Positions 26,877-34,153 of a stretch of DNA of 54,031 nt are shown one piece after another (within the stretch, counting starts at the first letter, position 1; the number at the start of each line of letters is the position of its first letter). The stretch covers positions 1-54,031 of the forward strand of contig CAJYLV010000018.1 in NCBI GenBank assembly GCA_913776255.1. The letters are read 5' to 3'. The notes beneath the pieces are model-generated. The model saw nothing but the letters and a program-made list of their open reading frames with translations. It made no database searches and had not been told where the DNA came from. Origin of the DNA: an uncultured Sphingomonas sp. (GTDB lineage Bacteria > Pseudomonadota > Alphaproteobacteria > Sphingomonadales > Sphingomonadaceae). Position numbers and translations under genes: made by a program.

Positions 26877-27329
26877 TCAGGTAAGCCCGGTCATCGGGGT
26901 TCCGCCGCCGAACAGTCGCAGTCCGCCCGGTACGCGCGGTGGCTTTCTGCCCTCCGCCCGCGATTCGATCGCGTCGATCGAGCCCAGCAGGTCGCGCGAC
27001 GTATAGGGCTTGGCGAGGCAACCGACCGCGACTCCTTCCGCCCCGGCCGGGCACGCGCCGGTCACGAACAGCACGGGGATGGCGCGTGCCGATGCCGCGC
27101 GCGCGACGTCGATCCCGCTACCGTCCGCCAGATTGACGTCGACCAGCACCAGATCGAGCGACGTCCCGCCCTCGATCAGCCGTACCGCGTCCGCCACCCG
27201 GTCGACGGTCGCGACGACGGTGAAGCCCTGCTCGCTCAACAGATGCTCGGTATCGAACGCCACCAGCGGCTCGTCCTCGACGACGAGCAACCTGTCGATG
27301 GACCGCTGTTTCCGCCCGAACAACATCAC
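26877..27329 (-). CDS. single-domain response regulator receiver protein
   Basis: 150 aa, a CheY-like receiver without an output domain. The acidic pocket is E18-D19 (VVEDEP), the phosphoacceptor is D64 (LVDVNLADGSG), the switch residue is T90 (LFVTG) and the conserved lysine is K107 (AKPYTSRDL). The C-terminal 30 residues are Pro/Gly-rich and unstructured. The partner kinase is not adjacent. Its location upstream of an AmpG-like permease may be coincidental. ATG at 27329 or 27326. Confidence 0.9.
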   Translation of the reverse strand: MMLFGRKQRSIDRLLVVEDEPLVAFDTEHLLSEQGFTVVATVDRVADAVRLIEGGTSLDLVLVDVNLADGSGIDVARAASARAIPVLFVTGACPAGAEGVAVGCLAKPYTSRDLLGSIDAIESRAEGRKPPRVPGGLRLFGGGTPMTGLT

Positions 27330-27413
27330 TTGTTTCGCCCCGGTATCGTCTCATTCGCTCAACACGGCTGGGCCGAATTATTTCCCGCCTCTTTCCGCGG
27401 CGGATCACGGTCC

Positions 27414-27442
27414 TTGTTGCCGGCGGCCACAAACCCTAAGCG
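27414..27442 (+). promoter_or_regulatory. rluB promoter, predicted leaderless
   Basis: -35 TTGTTG (27414-27419), 17-nt spacer, -10 TAAGCG (27437-27442), then 6 nt to the ATG at 27449. No separate Shine-Dalgarno. Confidence 0.55.
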
Positions 27443-27448
27443 GACGGA

Positions 27449-28537
27449 ATGGCCGACAAACGTTCCCCGCACCGCATCGCCAAGCTGCTCGCTCGCGCCG
27501 GCGTGGCGTCGAGGCGCGAGGTCGAGCGGATGATCGCCGAGGGGCGCGTCGCGAAGGATGACGTCACGATCGACACCCCTGCCACGGTGCTGCCGTCGCT
27601 CGACGGAGTGACCGTCGACGGCCAGCCGGTTGCCGCGCCCGAACCGACGCGCCTGTTCCTTTTCCACAAGCCGACCGGCGTCCTCACCGCCGAGCGTGAT
27701 CCGGCCGGCCGGGCGACGATCTACGACCGCTTGCCGAAGGATCTGCCGCGGCTCGTCCCGGTCGGTAGGCTCGACCTCAACACAGAGGGCCTGCTGCTGC
27801 TCACCACGGACGGCGAGTTGAAGCGGCAGCTGGAACTGCCCTCGACCGGCGTCGAGCGCAGCTATCGCGCGCGCGCTTACGGCCAGATCAGCCAAGCGCA
27901 GCTCGAGGAGCTGATCCACGGCATCGAGATCGACGGCATCCGCTATGGTGCGATCGACGCCAATCTCGAACGCCGTACCGGTGCGAACGTGTGGATCGAG
28001 ATGACGCTAAGCGAGGGCAAGAACCGTGAAGTGCGCCGGGTGCTCGAGCATCTCGGGCTTCGCGTCAGTCGACTGATCCGCACCCGTTACGGTCCGTTCG
28101 TGCTCGGCGATCTGCCGGTCGGCGACATCGGCGAGGTACGCGTCGCCGACCTGATCGCCTTCCGGCAGACGTTGAAGACCGCCGCGCGTCAGCGGCCGGC
28201 GGTGGCCGAGGTCGCGGTGTCGGGCAGCCGCCGCGCACCCGCCGCCCGCCCGGCATCAGGCGCGCGCCCGTTTGGTGGCGCGACACGACCCAATACGGCC
28301 GTGCGGTCGGCCGATCCGGCGAGATCCGGCGCGCCGCAGCCGAAGCGCTTGGCGGAGCGCGCGCCGGCAAAAAACGCGACCAGCGCGCCGCGACCGCCCC
28401 GTCCCGCGCCAAAACCTGCCGCGTCTCCCGTCGCGGAACAGCCATCCACACTGCAGCGTCCGGCGCGGATCAAGCGCCAGCCGGGCTGGGCCAAGCCGAA
28501 GCCCAAGGCCGGGCCCCGGCCGCGGGGGCGGAAATGA
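27449..28537 (+). CDS. rluB: rRNA pseudouridine synthase, RsuA/RluB family
   Basis: 362 aa. An S4 RNA-binding domain (about 8-60, RIAKLLARAGVASRREVERMI) precedes the synthase core with catalytic Asp109 in VPVGRLDLNTEGLLLLT. The NREVRR(VLEHLGLRVSRLIRTRYGPF) motif is typical of the large-subunit enzyme RluB (Psi2605 in E. coli); RluE/RluF are less likely. The last 120 residues are a Pro/Arg/Ala/Lys-rich disordered tail, common in alphaproteobacterial homologues and probably RNA-binding. It overlaps rsmD by ATGA. Confidence 0.88.
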   Translation: MADKRSPHRIAKLLARAGVASRREVERMIAEGRVAKDDVTIDTPATVLPSLDGVTVDGQPVAAPEPTRLFLFHKPTGVLTAERDPAGRATIYDRLPKDLPRLVPVGRLDLNTEGLLLLTTDGELKRQLELPSTGVERSYRARAYGQISQAQLEELIHGIEIDGIRYGAIDANLERRTGANVWIEMTLSEGKNREVRRVLEHLGLRVSRLIRTRYGPFVLGDLPVGDIGEVRVADLIAFRQTLKTAARQRPAVAEVAVSGSRRAPAARPASGARPFGGATRPNTAVRSADPARSGAPQPKRLAERAPAKNATSAPRPPRPAPKPAASPVAEQPSTLQRPARIKRQPGWAKPKPKAGPRPRGRK

Positions 28538-29073
28538 GGATCATCGCCGGTCAGTGGCGCGGCCGCCCGCTAGTGGCACCGAAGGGCGATGCCACCCGTC
28601 CGACCGCGGACCGCACCCGCGAGGCGTTGTTCTCGATGCTCGCCAGCCGCGTCGGCAGCTTCGACGGGCTCGCCTGCGCCGATCTGTTCGCCGGCTCGGG
28701 CGCGCTCGGGCTGGAAGCACTCTCGCGCGGCGCCGCCACCTGCCTCTTCGTCGAGCAGGACAAGCCGGCGCTAGACGCCTTGCGCGCCAATGTCAGCAAG
28801 CTCGGAGCGGCCGGCGCGGAGATCCGGCCCGCCTCGGTCATGGCGATCGGCCCGGCGCGCGCGCCGCTCGACATCGTGATGATGGACCCGCCCTATGCGA
28901 CCGGGGCCGGGGCGGTCGCCGCCGACAAGCTCGCGCGGCTCGGCTGGATCGGGCCGGCGACCTGGGTTTCGATCGAGACGGCGAAAGGCGAAGGCGACGT
29001 GCCGCCCGGCTTCGTGGTCGACGCCGACCGCACCCACGGCCGCGCCCGCGTGATGCTGTTGCGGCTCGGCTGA
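28534..29073 (+). CDS. rsmD: 16S rRNA (guanine966-N2)-methyltransferase
   Basis: 179-aa SAM-dependent enzyme. It starts MRIIAGQWRGRPL, then TRPTADRTREALFSML, the SAM-binding DLFAGSGALGLEAL (50-63) and catalytic DPPY (118-121). The length is standard. It is translationally coupled to rluB, so two rRNA modification enzymes are made together. It converges with the MHS permease, 3 bp between stops. Confidence 0.95.
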   Translation: MRIIAGQWRGRPLVAPKGDATRPTADRTREALFSMLASRVGSFDGLACADLFAGSGALGLEALSRGAATCLFVEQDKPALDALRANVSKLGAAGAEIRPASVMAIGPARAPLDIVMMDPPYATGAGAVAADKLARLGWIGPATWVSIETAKGEGDVPPGFVVDADRTHGRARVMLLRLG

Positions 29074-29076
29074 GCC

Positions 29077-30363
29077 TCAGTCGGCAACGCGCGGTCGCAT
29101 CAGCACCAGCGCGAAAAGGCTCACCAGCGACATCGCCGCCAAATAGCCGCCGACCAGCGACAGCCCGCCGTGCCGCGCCAGCGTCTCGGCCGCGACCGGC
29201 GTCAGTCCGCCGCCGATGATCCCGGCCATGTTGAAGGCGAGGCTCACCCCCGTGTAGCGGACCCGCGCCGGGAACAGTCCGGGCAGCCATGCGCCGAGCG
29301 GTCCATAGACGAATCCCATCGCGAACAGCGCCACCGCGAGACTGGCAAAGATCAGCAGCGGCGTCCCGGAGTCGAGCCCGGGCGCGAGCACGAAGCCGGC
29401 GATCACCGCGAAGACGCAGCCCCATGTCAGCACGTGCCGCGCATCGCGGCGGTCGGTCCAGATCCCCGACAGTACGATTCCCACCGCCATGAAGAGGATC
29501 GCGCCCAGCTGCAGCGACAGGATCGTCGGTCGGGCGATCCCAAGCCGGGTTGTGGCATACCCCAGTGCGAAGGCCGTCGCGATGTAATAGACCGCGAAGC
29601 AGGCGATCGCCCCCGCGGTGCCGCCCATCGCTGCGCGCCAGTGATCGCGCAGCAACTCGCCCATTGGGACCGCGGGCGGCGGCCCTTCCTCGAGCACGCG
29701 CGCGAACGCCGGCGTCTCGGCGATCTTCAATCGCACCCACAGCCCCAACCCGACCAGCACGATCGATAGCACGAAGGGGATACGCCACCCCCAGGCGACG
29801 AAATCCTCCGCGCTCATCGCCAGCCCCAACGCCAAGAAAAGGCCGTTCGCGGCGATGAAGCCGACCGGCGCCCCGAGCTGCGGAACCATCCCGTAGCGGC
29901 CGCGCCAGCCCGGCGGCGCATTCTCAACCGCCAGCAACGCGGCGCCGCCCCACTCGCCGCCCAATCCGAACCCTTGTCCAAACCGCAGCAGGCACAGCAG
30001 CACCGGCGCCAGATACCCCGCCTGCGCGTAGGTCGGCAGGAACGCGATCGCGAGCGTCGACCCGCCCATCAGCATCAGGCTGACCACCAACGTCGACTTC
30101 CGCCCGATCCGGTCGCCGTAATGGCCGAACGCCCAGGCGCCCACCGGCCGTGCCAGAAACGCCACCGCAAGGCTGGCATAAGCGGCAAGCAACTGCGCCG
30201 ACGGGTCGCCCGCCGGGAAGAAGAGCGGACCGAACACCAGCGAGGCGGCGGTCGCATAGATGTAGAAGTCGTAGAATTCGACCGATGTGCCCACGAGGCT
30301 CGCCAGAAGGATGCGACGATGCGAGGCCCCCGGCGCGACGGCAGGCGAGAAGGATTCGGACAT
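29077..30363 (-). CDS. MFS transporter, metabolite:H+ symporter (MHS) type
   Basis: 428 aa with 12 membrane helices. It has the MHS-family N-terminal block (LASLVGTSVEFYDFYIYATAA), the loop 2-3 signature RPVGAWAFGHYGDRIGRKSTL, and LRFGQGFGLGGEWGGAALLAVENAPPGWRG. Relatives carry shikimate, alpha-ketoglutarate, citrate or proline/betaine; the substrate cannot be read from the sequence. The start ATG at 30363 is preceded by GAGAGGG. It is transcribed alone. Confidence 0.9.
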   Translation of the reverse strand: MSESFSPAVAPGASHRRILLASLVGTSVEFYDFYIYATAASLVFGPLFFPAGDPSAQLLAAYASLAVAFLARPVGAWAFGHYGDRIGRKSTLVVSLMLMGGSTLAIAFLPTYAQAGYLAPVLLCLLRFGQGFGLGGEWGGAALLAVENAPPGWRGRYGMVPQLGAPVGFIAANGLFLALGLAMSAEDFVAWGWRIPFVLSIVLVGLGLWVRLKIAETPAFARVLEEGPPPAVPMGELLRDHWRAAMGGTAGAIACFAVYYIATAFALGYATTRLGIARPTILSLQLGAILFMAVGIVLSGIWTDRRDARHVLTWGCVFAVIAGFVLAPGLDSGTPLLIFASLAVALFAMGFVYGPLGAWLPGLFPARVRYTGVSLAFNMAGIIGGGLTPVAAETLARHGGLSLVGGYLAAMSLVSLFALVLMRPRVAD

Positions 30364-30410
30364 GCTCCCTCTCCGCGCGGCCGGGGGCGCTCGTCAACGG
30401 ACAAAATATG

Positions 30411-30427
30411 TCGTTGCAGTCACGAAA
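30411..30427. repeat. 17-bp motif, copy A (shared with 33488-33504)
   Basis: TCGTTGCAGTCACGAAA. The ends TCGT...ACGA form a dyad. The same 17-mer with one change occurs upstream of uvrD and the UrcA-family gene. It is a possible operator. Confidence 0.4.
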
Positions 30428-30466
30428 ACGGGTTTCGAAGACACATGGCAGCAATATACGGGAGTT

Positions 30467-30581
30467 AGAAGTTTGTTGTGTGGCGCCGCCTCAGGTGTGC
30501 GTTGCATATCGCCGGGCAATCCCCCCTCGCCCGGCCATTCCCTGAACTACGGGGCGGACCTTCATGGCCGCCCCGATTTTT
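30467..30581 (+). ncRNA. candidate small RNA with intrinsic terminator
   Basis: Two hairpins follow each other on the plus strand. The first is GCCGGGC (30511-30517) / GCCCGGC (30529-30535), with an 11-nt loop containing six C residues. The second is CGGGGCGG (30550-30557) / CCGCCCCG (30568-30575), followed directly by TTTTT (30577-30581), a textbook intrinsic terminator. No plus-strand gene ends here: the flanking genes both run on the minus strand. A TATACG -10 (30455-30460) with a poor -35 gives a tentative 5' end. The terminator overlaps the 3' end of the DUF5872 gene in antisense. C-rich loops are seen in alphaproteobacterial sRNAs that block ribosome-binding sites. Confidence 0.35.
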
Positions 30582-31080
30582 CGTTCGGCCGCGTCAGCGC
30601 CGTGAGCAGTTGCGCCTTCGTCATTTTGGAGCGTCCAGCGATCCCGTGCCTTCTCGCCTCGGCATAAAGCTGGTCGCGGGTGCGGTGGTCACGCGCCATC
30701 GCGGTCTTTGTCGCGATATCGTCCGGCTGGGCGGAGAATTGCTTGCCCTTCTTCGTATCGGCGCGCTTCTTGGCGGTGGTGCGCGCATATTCTTCTTTCG
30801 ACAAAGCCGCCCGCGCCTTTTTCGGGAGATAGCGCTCGCCGCTGTCCGCGCTCCGCTTGCCGGACCTGGTTCCCCAATCCTCCTCGGTCCATTGGTGGAG
30901 CGAATTGTCCTCGTCCTTGCCGCCTTCGTATCCGCCGCCGCGCTGCTTGTAGGCGGCAACCGCCAGTTGCGCCTTGCGCGCCGACCATTGTCCCTTCCTG
31001 CCGCCTTTCGCGCCGGCGGTGACCTCGGCCTTCACCTTCTCCCACAGGGCAGGATCGGACTTTTCAGCGGTTTCGGACAT
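30562..31080 (-). CDS. DUF5872 protein with C-terminal Rho-N/SAP-like motif
   Basis: 172 aa, highly charged. The first 120 residues match the DUF5872 pattern (GGRKGQWSARKAQLAVAAYK, RGGGYEGG, LHQWTEEDWGTRSGK, then YLPKKARAALSKEEYARTTA and KKGKQFSAQP). Residues about 132-165 (TRDQLYAEARRHGIAGRS, then KMTKAQLLTAL) resemble a Rho N-terminal/SAP-type helix-extended-loop-helix that binds nucleic acid. A perfect AGGAGGTG precedes the ATG at 31080. It lies 49 bp downstream of uvrD on the same strand. A nucleic-acid-binding accessory role is inferred; no function is established. Confidence 0.7.
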   Translation of the reverse strand: MSETAEKSDPALWEKVKAEVTAGAKGGRKGQWSARKAQLAVAAYKQRGGGYEGGKDEDNSLHQWTEEDWGTRSGKRSADSGERYLPKKARAALSKEEYARTTAKKRADTKKGKQFSAQPDDIATKTAMARDHRTRDQLYAEARRHGIAGRSKMTKAQLLTALTRPNEKSGRP

Positions 31081-31129
31081 GGGACACCTCCTGGCTGCCC
31101 AATCCATGCCGCGCGGAAAAGTCGCATGC

Positions 31130-33439
31130 TCAGACGGTAGAGACGAAGCTGTCCATCACCCGCTTGCGCCCCGCTTGTTCGAAATCGATTTCCAGCTTGT
31201 TGCCCTCGATCTCCGCGATCGCGCCATAGCCGAACTTCTGATGGAACACGCGCTGGCCGACCGTCAGATCGCCGCGCCCCTTGTTGCCGAGGCTCACCGC
31301 AGAGGCACGGCTCTCGACCACGCGCACCGGCTCGCGCGTGAAGGTCCGGCTCGACCACTCGCCGCCCGGCTTGCCACCGAGCGTCCCGGCCGCCCGCTGC
31401 CAGCCCGGTCCGCGCCCGGTGCCGCGGGCCACGTCGGCAAACGGATCGGCGCGCTCGGACCAGTTCGCCCGCCAGAGGCTCTCGCCGCCCGACATGCTCG
31501 TCTCGCTCTCGACATGCTGCGGCGGCAATTCCCCGACGAAACGCGAGGGGATCGAGCTGGTCCATTGGCCATAGATCCGTCGATTGGCAGCGTGGAGGAC
31601 GGTCGCCAGCCGCCGCGCGCGCGTGATGGCGACATACGCCAGCCGCCGCTCCTCTTCGAGCGATCGCGTACCGCCTTCATCGAGCGCCCGTTGCGACGGA
31701 AACAGCCCCTCCTCCCACCCGGCAAGGAACACAGTGTCGAACTCCAGTCCCTTGGCGGCGTGGATCGTCATGATCGTCACCTTGGGATCCTCACGCGTCG
31801 CCTCATTGTCCATGACGAGGCTGACATGCTCGAGGAAAGCGCCGAGGTTCTCATATTCTTCCATCGCCCGGACCAGCTCGGTCAGGTTTTCCAGACGCCC
31901 CGCGGCCTCGGTCGATTTCTCCGCCTGGTACATCGCCGTGTAGCCGCTCTCGTCGAGGATCTGCCGCGCCAGTTCGGGGTGCGGCAGGTCGCGCGCCATG
32001 TCGCGCCACCGCGCGACGTCGCCGACGAACCGGCCGAGCGCCTTGCGCGCCTGCGGGGTCAATTCGTCGGTGTCGAGGATGCGCGCCGCCGCGATCGACA
32101 ATGGCAAACCCTCGGCCCGCGCCAGTTGGTGCAGCTTGGCGATCGCCTTGTCGCCAAGCCCGCGCTTGGGGGTGTTGACGATCCGCTCGAACGCCAGATC
32201 GTCGGCCGGCTGGTTGACGACGCGCAGATAGGCCAGCGCATCGCGAATCTCGGCGCGCTCGTAGAAGCGAAAGCCGCCCACGATCCGATAGGGCAGCCCG
32301 ATGGCGATGAAGCGATCCTCGAACTCGCGGGTCTGGTGCTGGGCGCGGACGAGGATCGCGATCTCGTCCAGACTTTTGCCGGATCGCTGCGTCGCCTCGA
32401 TCTCGTCGCCGACCCGTCGCGCCTCCTCCGGGCCGTCCCAGACGCCCAGCACGCGCACTTTCTCGCCCGCGTCGAGCTCGGTCCACAATTCCTTGCCCAG
32501 CCGGCCGCCATTATTGGCGATCACACCGGATGCGGCCCCGAGAATATGCGGCGTCGAGCGATAATTCTGCTCGAGCCGGATCACCTTCGCGCCGGGAAAG
32601 TCCTTTTCGAACTTCAGGATGTTCTCGACCTGCGCGCCGCGCCACGAATAGATCGACTGGTCGTCGTCACCGACGCAGCAGATGTTGCGGCGCTCCTGCG
32701 CCAGCAGCCGCAGCCAGAGGTACTGAACCGAATTGGTATCCTGATATTCGTCGACCATGATGTAGCGGAAGCGCTGCTGATAATGCTCCAGCACGCTGCG
32801 CTCACGTTTGAGGACGGTCAGGACGTGCAGCAACAGATCGCCGAAGTCACAGGCGTTCACCGCCTTCAGACGATCCTGATATTGCTGGTACAATTCGCCG
32901 CCGCGTCCGTTGGCGTAGCGTTCGCTCTCGCCGGCATCGACGTCGGCGGGCACGAGGCCCTTGTTCTTCCACTCGTCGATCAGCCCGGCCAGCGAGCGCG
33001 CCGGGAAGCGCTTCTCATCGATATCGGCGGCAACGATCAACTGCTTGAGCAGGCGCAACTGATCGTCAGTGTCGAGGATCGTGAAATTGCTCTGCAGCCC
33101 AACCAGTTCGGCGTGCCGCCGCAGCATCTTCGCGCCGATCGCATGAAAAGTGCCCAGCCATGGCATCCCCTCCACGGCGTCGCCGACCAGTCGCCCGACC
33201 CGCTCGCGCATCTCGCGCGCCGCCTTGTTGGTAAAGGTTACAGACAGAATTTCGGACGGATAAGCGCGCCGCGTCCACAACAAATGCGCGAGCCGCGCCG
33301 TCAGGGCCGCGGTCTTTCCCGTTCCGGCCCCAGCCAGCACAAGCACGGGTCCATCGGTGGTGAGCACCGCCTCACGTTGTGGAGGATTGAGGCCAGCCAG
33401 ATACGGCGGCTCCTGCGTGGCAGCGGAAAGATCAGTCAC
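31130..33439 (-). CDS. uvrD: ATP-dependent DNA helicase II UvrD/PcrA
   Basis: 769-aa SF1A helicase of nucleotide-excision and mismatch repair. It carries Q motif LNPPQREAV, Walker A GAGTGKT (37-43), SVTFTNKAAREM, DEYQDTN, GDDDQSIYSWRGA, QNYRS, TIMTIHAAKGLEF and YVAITRAR. The C-terminal 45 residues (VGQRVFHQKFGYGAIAEIEG...) form the Tudor-like fold that in PcrA/UvrD contacts RNA polymerase. The start is GTG at 33439. A promoter sits 6 nt upstream of the GTG, so a leaderless mRNA with a GTG start is predicted. The DUF5872 gene follows. Confidence 0.96.
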   Translation of the reverse strand: MTDLSAATQEPPYLAGLNPPQREAVLTTDGPVLVLAGAGTGKTAALTARLAHLLWTRRAYPSEILSVTFTNKAAREMRERVGRLVGDAVEGMPWLGTFHAIGAKMLRRHAELVGLQSNFTILDTDDQLRLLKQLIVAADIDEKRFPARSLAGLIDEWKNKGLVPADVDAGESERYANGRGGELYQQYQDRLKAVNACDFGDLLLHVLTVLKRERSVLEHYQQRFRYIMVDEYQDTNSVQYLWLRLLAQERRNICCVGDDDQSIYSWRGAQVENILKFEKDFPGAKVIRLEQNYRSTPHILGAASGVIANNGGRLGKELWTELDAGEKVRVLGVWDGPEEARRVGDEIEATQRSGKSLDEIAILVRAQHQTREFEDRFIAIGLPYRIVGGFRFYERAEIRDALAYLRVVNQPADDLAFERIVNTPKRGLGDKAIAKLHQLARAEGLPLSIAAARILDTDELTPQARKALGRFVGDVARWRDMARDLPHPELARQILDESGYTAMYQAEKSTEAAGRLENLTELVRAMEEYENLGAFLEHVSLVMDNEATREDPKVTIMTIHAAKGLEFDTVFLAGWEEGLFPSQRALDEGGTRSLEEERRLAYVAITRARRLATVLHAANRRIYGQWTSSIPSRFVGELPPQHVESETSMSGGESLWRANWSERADPFADVARGTGRGPGWQRAAGTLGGKPGGEWSSRTFTREPVRVVESRASAVSLGNKGRGDLTVGQRVFHQKFGYGAIAEIEGNKLEIDFEQAGRKRVMDSFVSTV

Positions 33440-33445
33440 GCCGAA

Positions 33446-33474
33446 CAGTTAGGGAACGCACGCCATATGGGCAA
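33446..33474 (-). promoter_or_regulatory. uvrD promoter, predicted leaderless
   Basis: Minus strand: -35 TTGCCC (33474-33469), 17-nt spacer, -10 TAACTG (33451-33446), then 6 nt to the GTG start at 33439. Confidence 0.55.
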
Positions 33475-33487
33475 GCGTAACGGTGAT

Positions 33488-33504
33488 TCGTTACAGTCAC
33501 GAAA
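33488..33504. repeat. 17-bp motif, copy B
   Basis: TCGTTACAGTCACGAAA, 16 of 17 bases as at 30411-30427. It lies between the uvrD promoter and the UrcA-family gene. Confidence 0.4.
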
Positions 33505-33642
33505 CCGTCCCCGGGCCGTCGCGTCGCGGTAAAAAGGACCGGTTAGAGACGCCACGTCGGCACTGAACCACGTCGGCAAGTCGCCCGCCAGTGAGCAGAG
33601 GCGGCGCACGTGTGGTTGCCGACCCCTTCAGGAGTTACATGC

Positions 33643-33966
33643 ATGAACCGCCTTGATCGTGCCGCGTGTGCGGCCACGCTGATGCTCGCTCTGTCGCCCA
33701 CGGTCGCCGCCGCTGAACCGGACCGCATGACGCTCACCGCACGGGTTGTGATCCGCGACCTCGATATCGGTACCGCGGCCGGGCAGCAGCTTTTCCGCGA
33801 GCGCGTCCGTCGCGCTGCGGCAATGGCTTGCGGCACCGCCACCGATCTCCGCGAACGATTTGACGTGCTTCGCTGCCAAGCCGAGATGCGCGATGACGCA
33901 AGGGTGCGGCTGGCCGCCCTTACCCGTGCGCGTGGAATCGAATTGGCGGCGAACGCATCGCGCTGA
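33643..33966 (+). CDS. UrcA family protein
   Basis: 107-aa secreted protein. A signal peptide at 1-24 (AACAATLMLALSPTVAAA) is followed by the UrcA core: VVIRDLDIGTAAGQQLFRERVRRAAAMACG with a second Cys in VLRCQAEM, so one disulfide is likely in the periplasm. UrcA proteins are common in sphingomonads and Caulobacterales and have no assigned function. The ATG at 33643 is chosen for the CAGGAG upstream and the signal peptide. A 203-bp intergenic region precedes it and carries the 17-bp motif. Confidence 0.85.
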   Translation: MNRLDRAACAATLMLALSPTVAAAEPDRMTLTARVVIRDLDIGTAAGQQLFRERVRRAAAMACGTATDLRERFDVLRCQAEMRDDARVRLAALTRARGIELAANASR

Positions 33967-34153
33967 AACCGAGCGCAGGACCGGACAGGTTTGCGCCGCG
34001 TCCGGTCCTTGCGCCGCGCAAATGAAGATCAGCGAGCCGCCCGCATTTGCCGGTTGCTTCGACGAAGACTGGCCAGCTTGTTCGTAAGTGGGTCATCCGA
34101 AGGGGCGGGTGGTCATCAAACTGTCACGCTACACGTCGACAGCGCGACTCGTC

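Noticed and set aside
34121..34142. Pho-box-like CTGTCAC before the phosphate transporter
   Set aside because: Only the first 7-mer fits; the second repeat at the required spacing does not match, and it lies very near the start codon.
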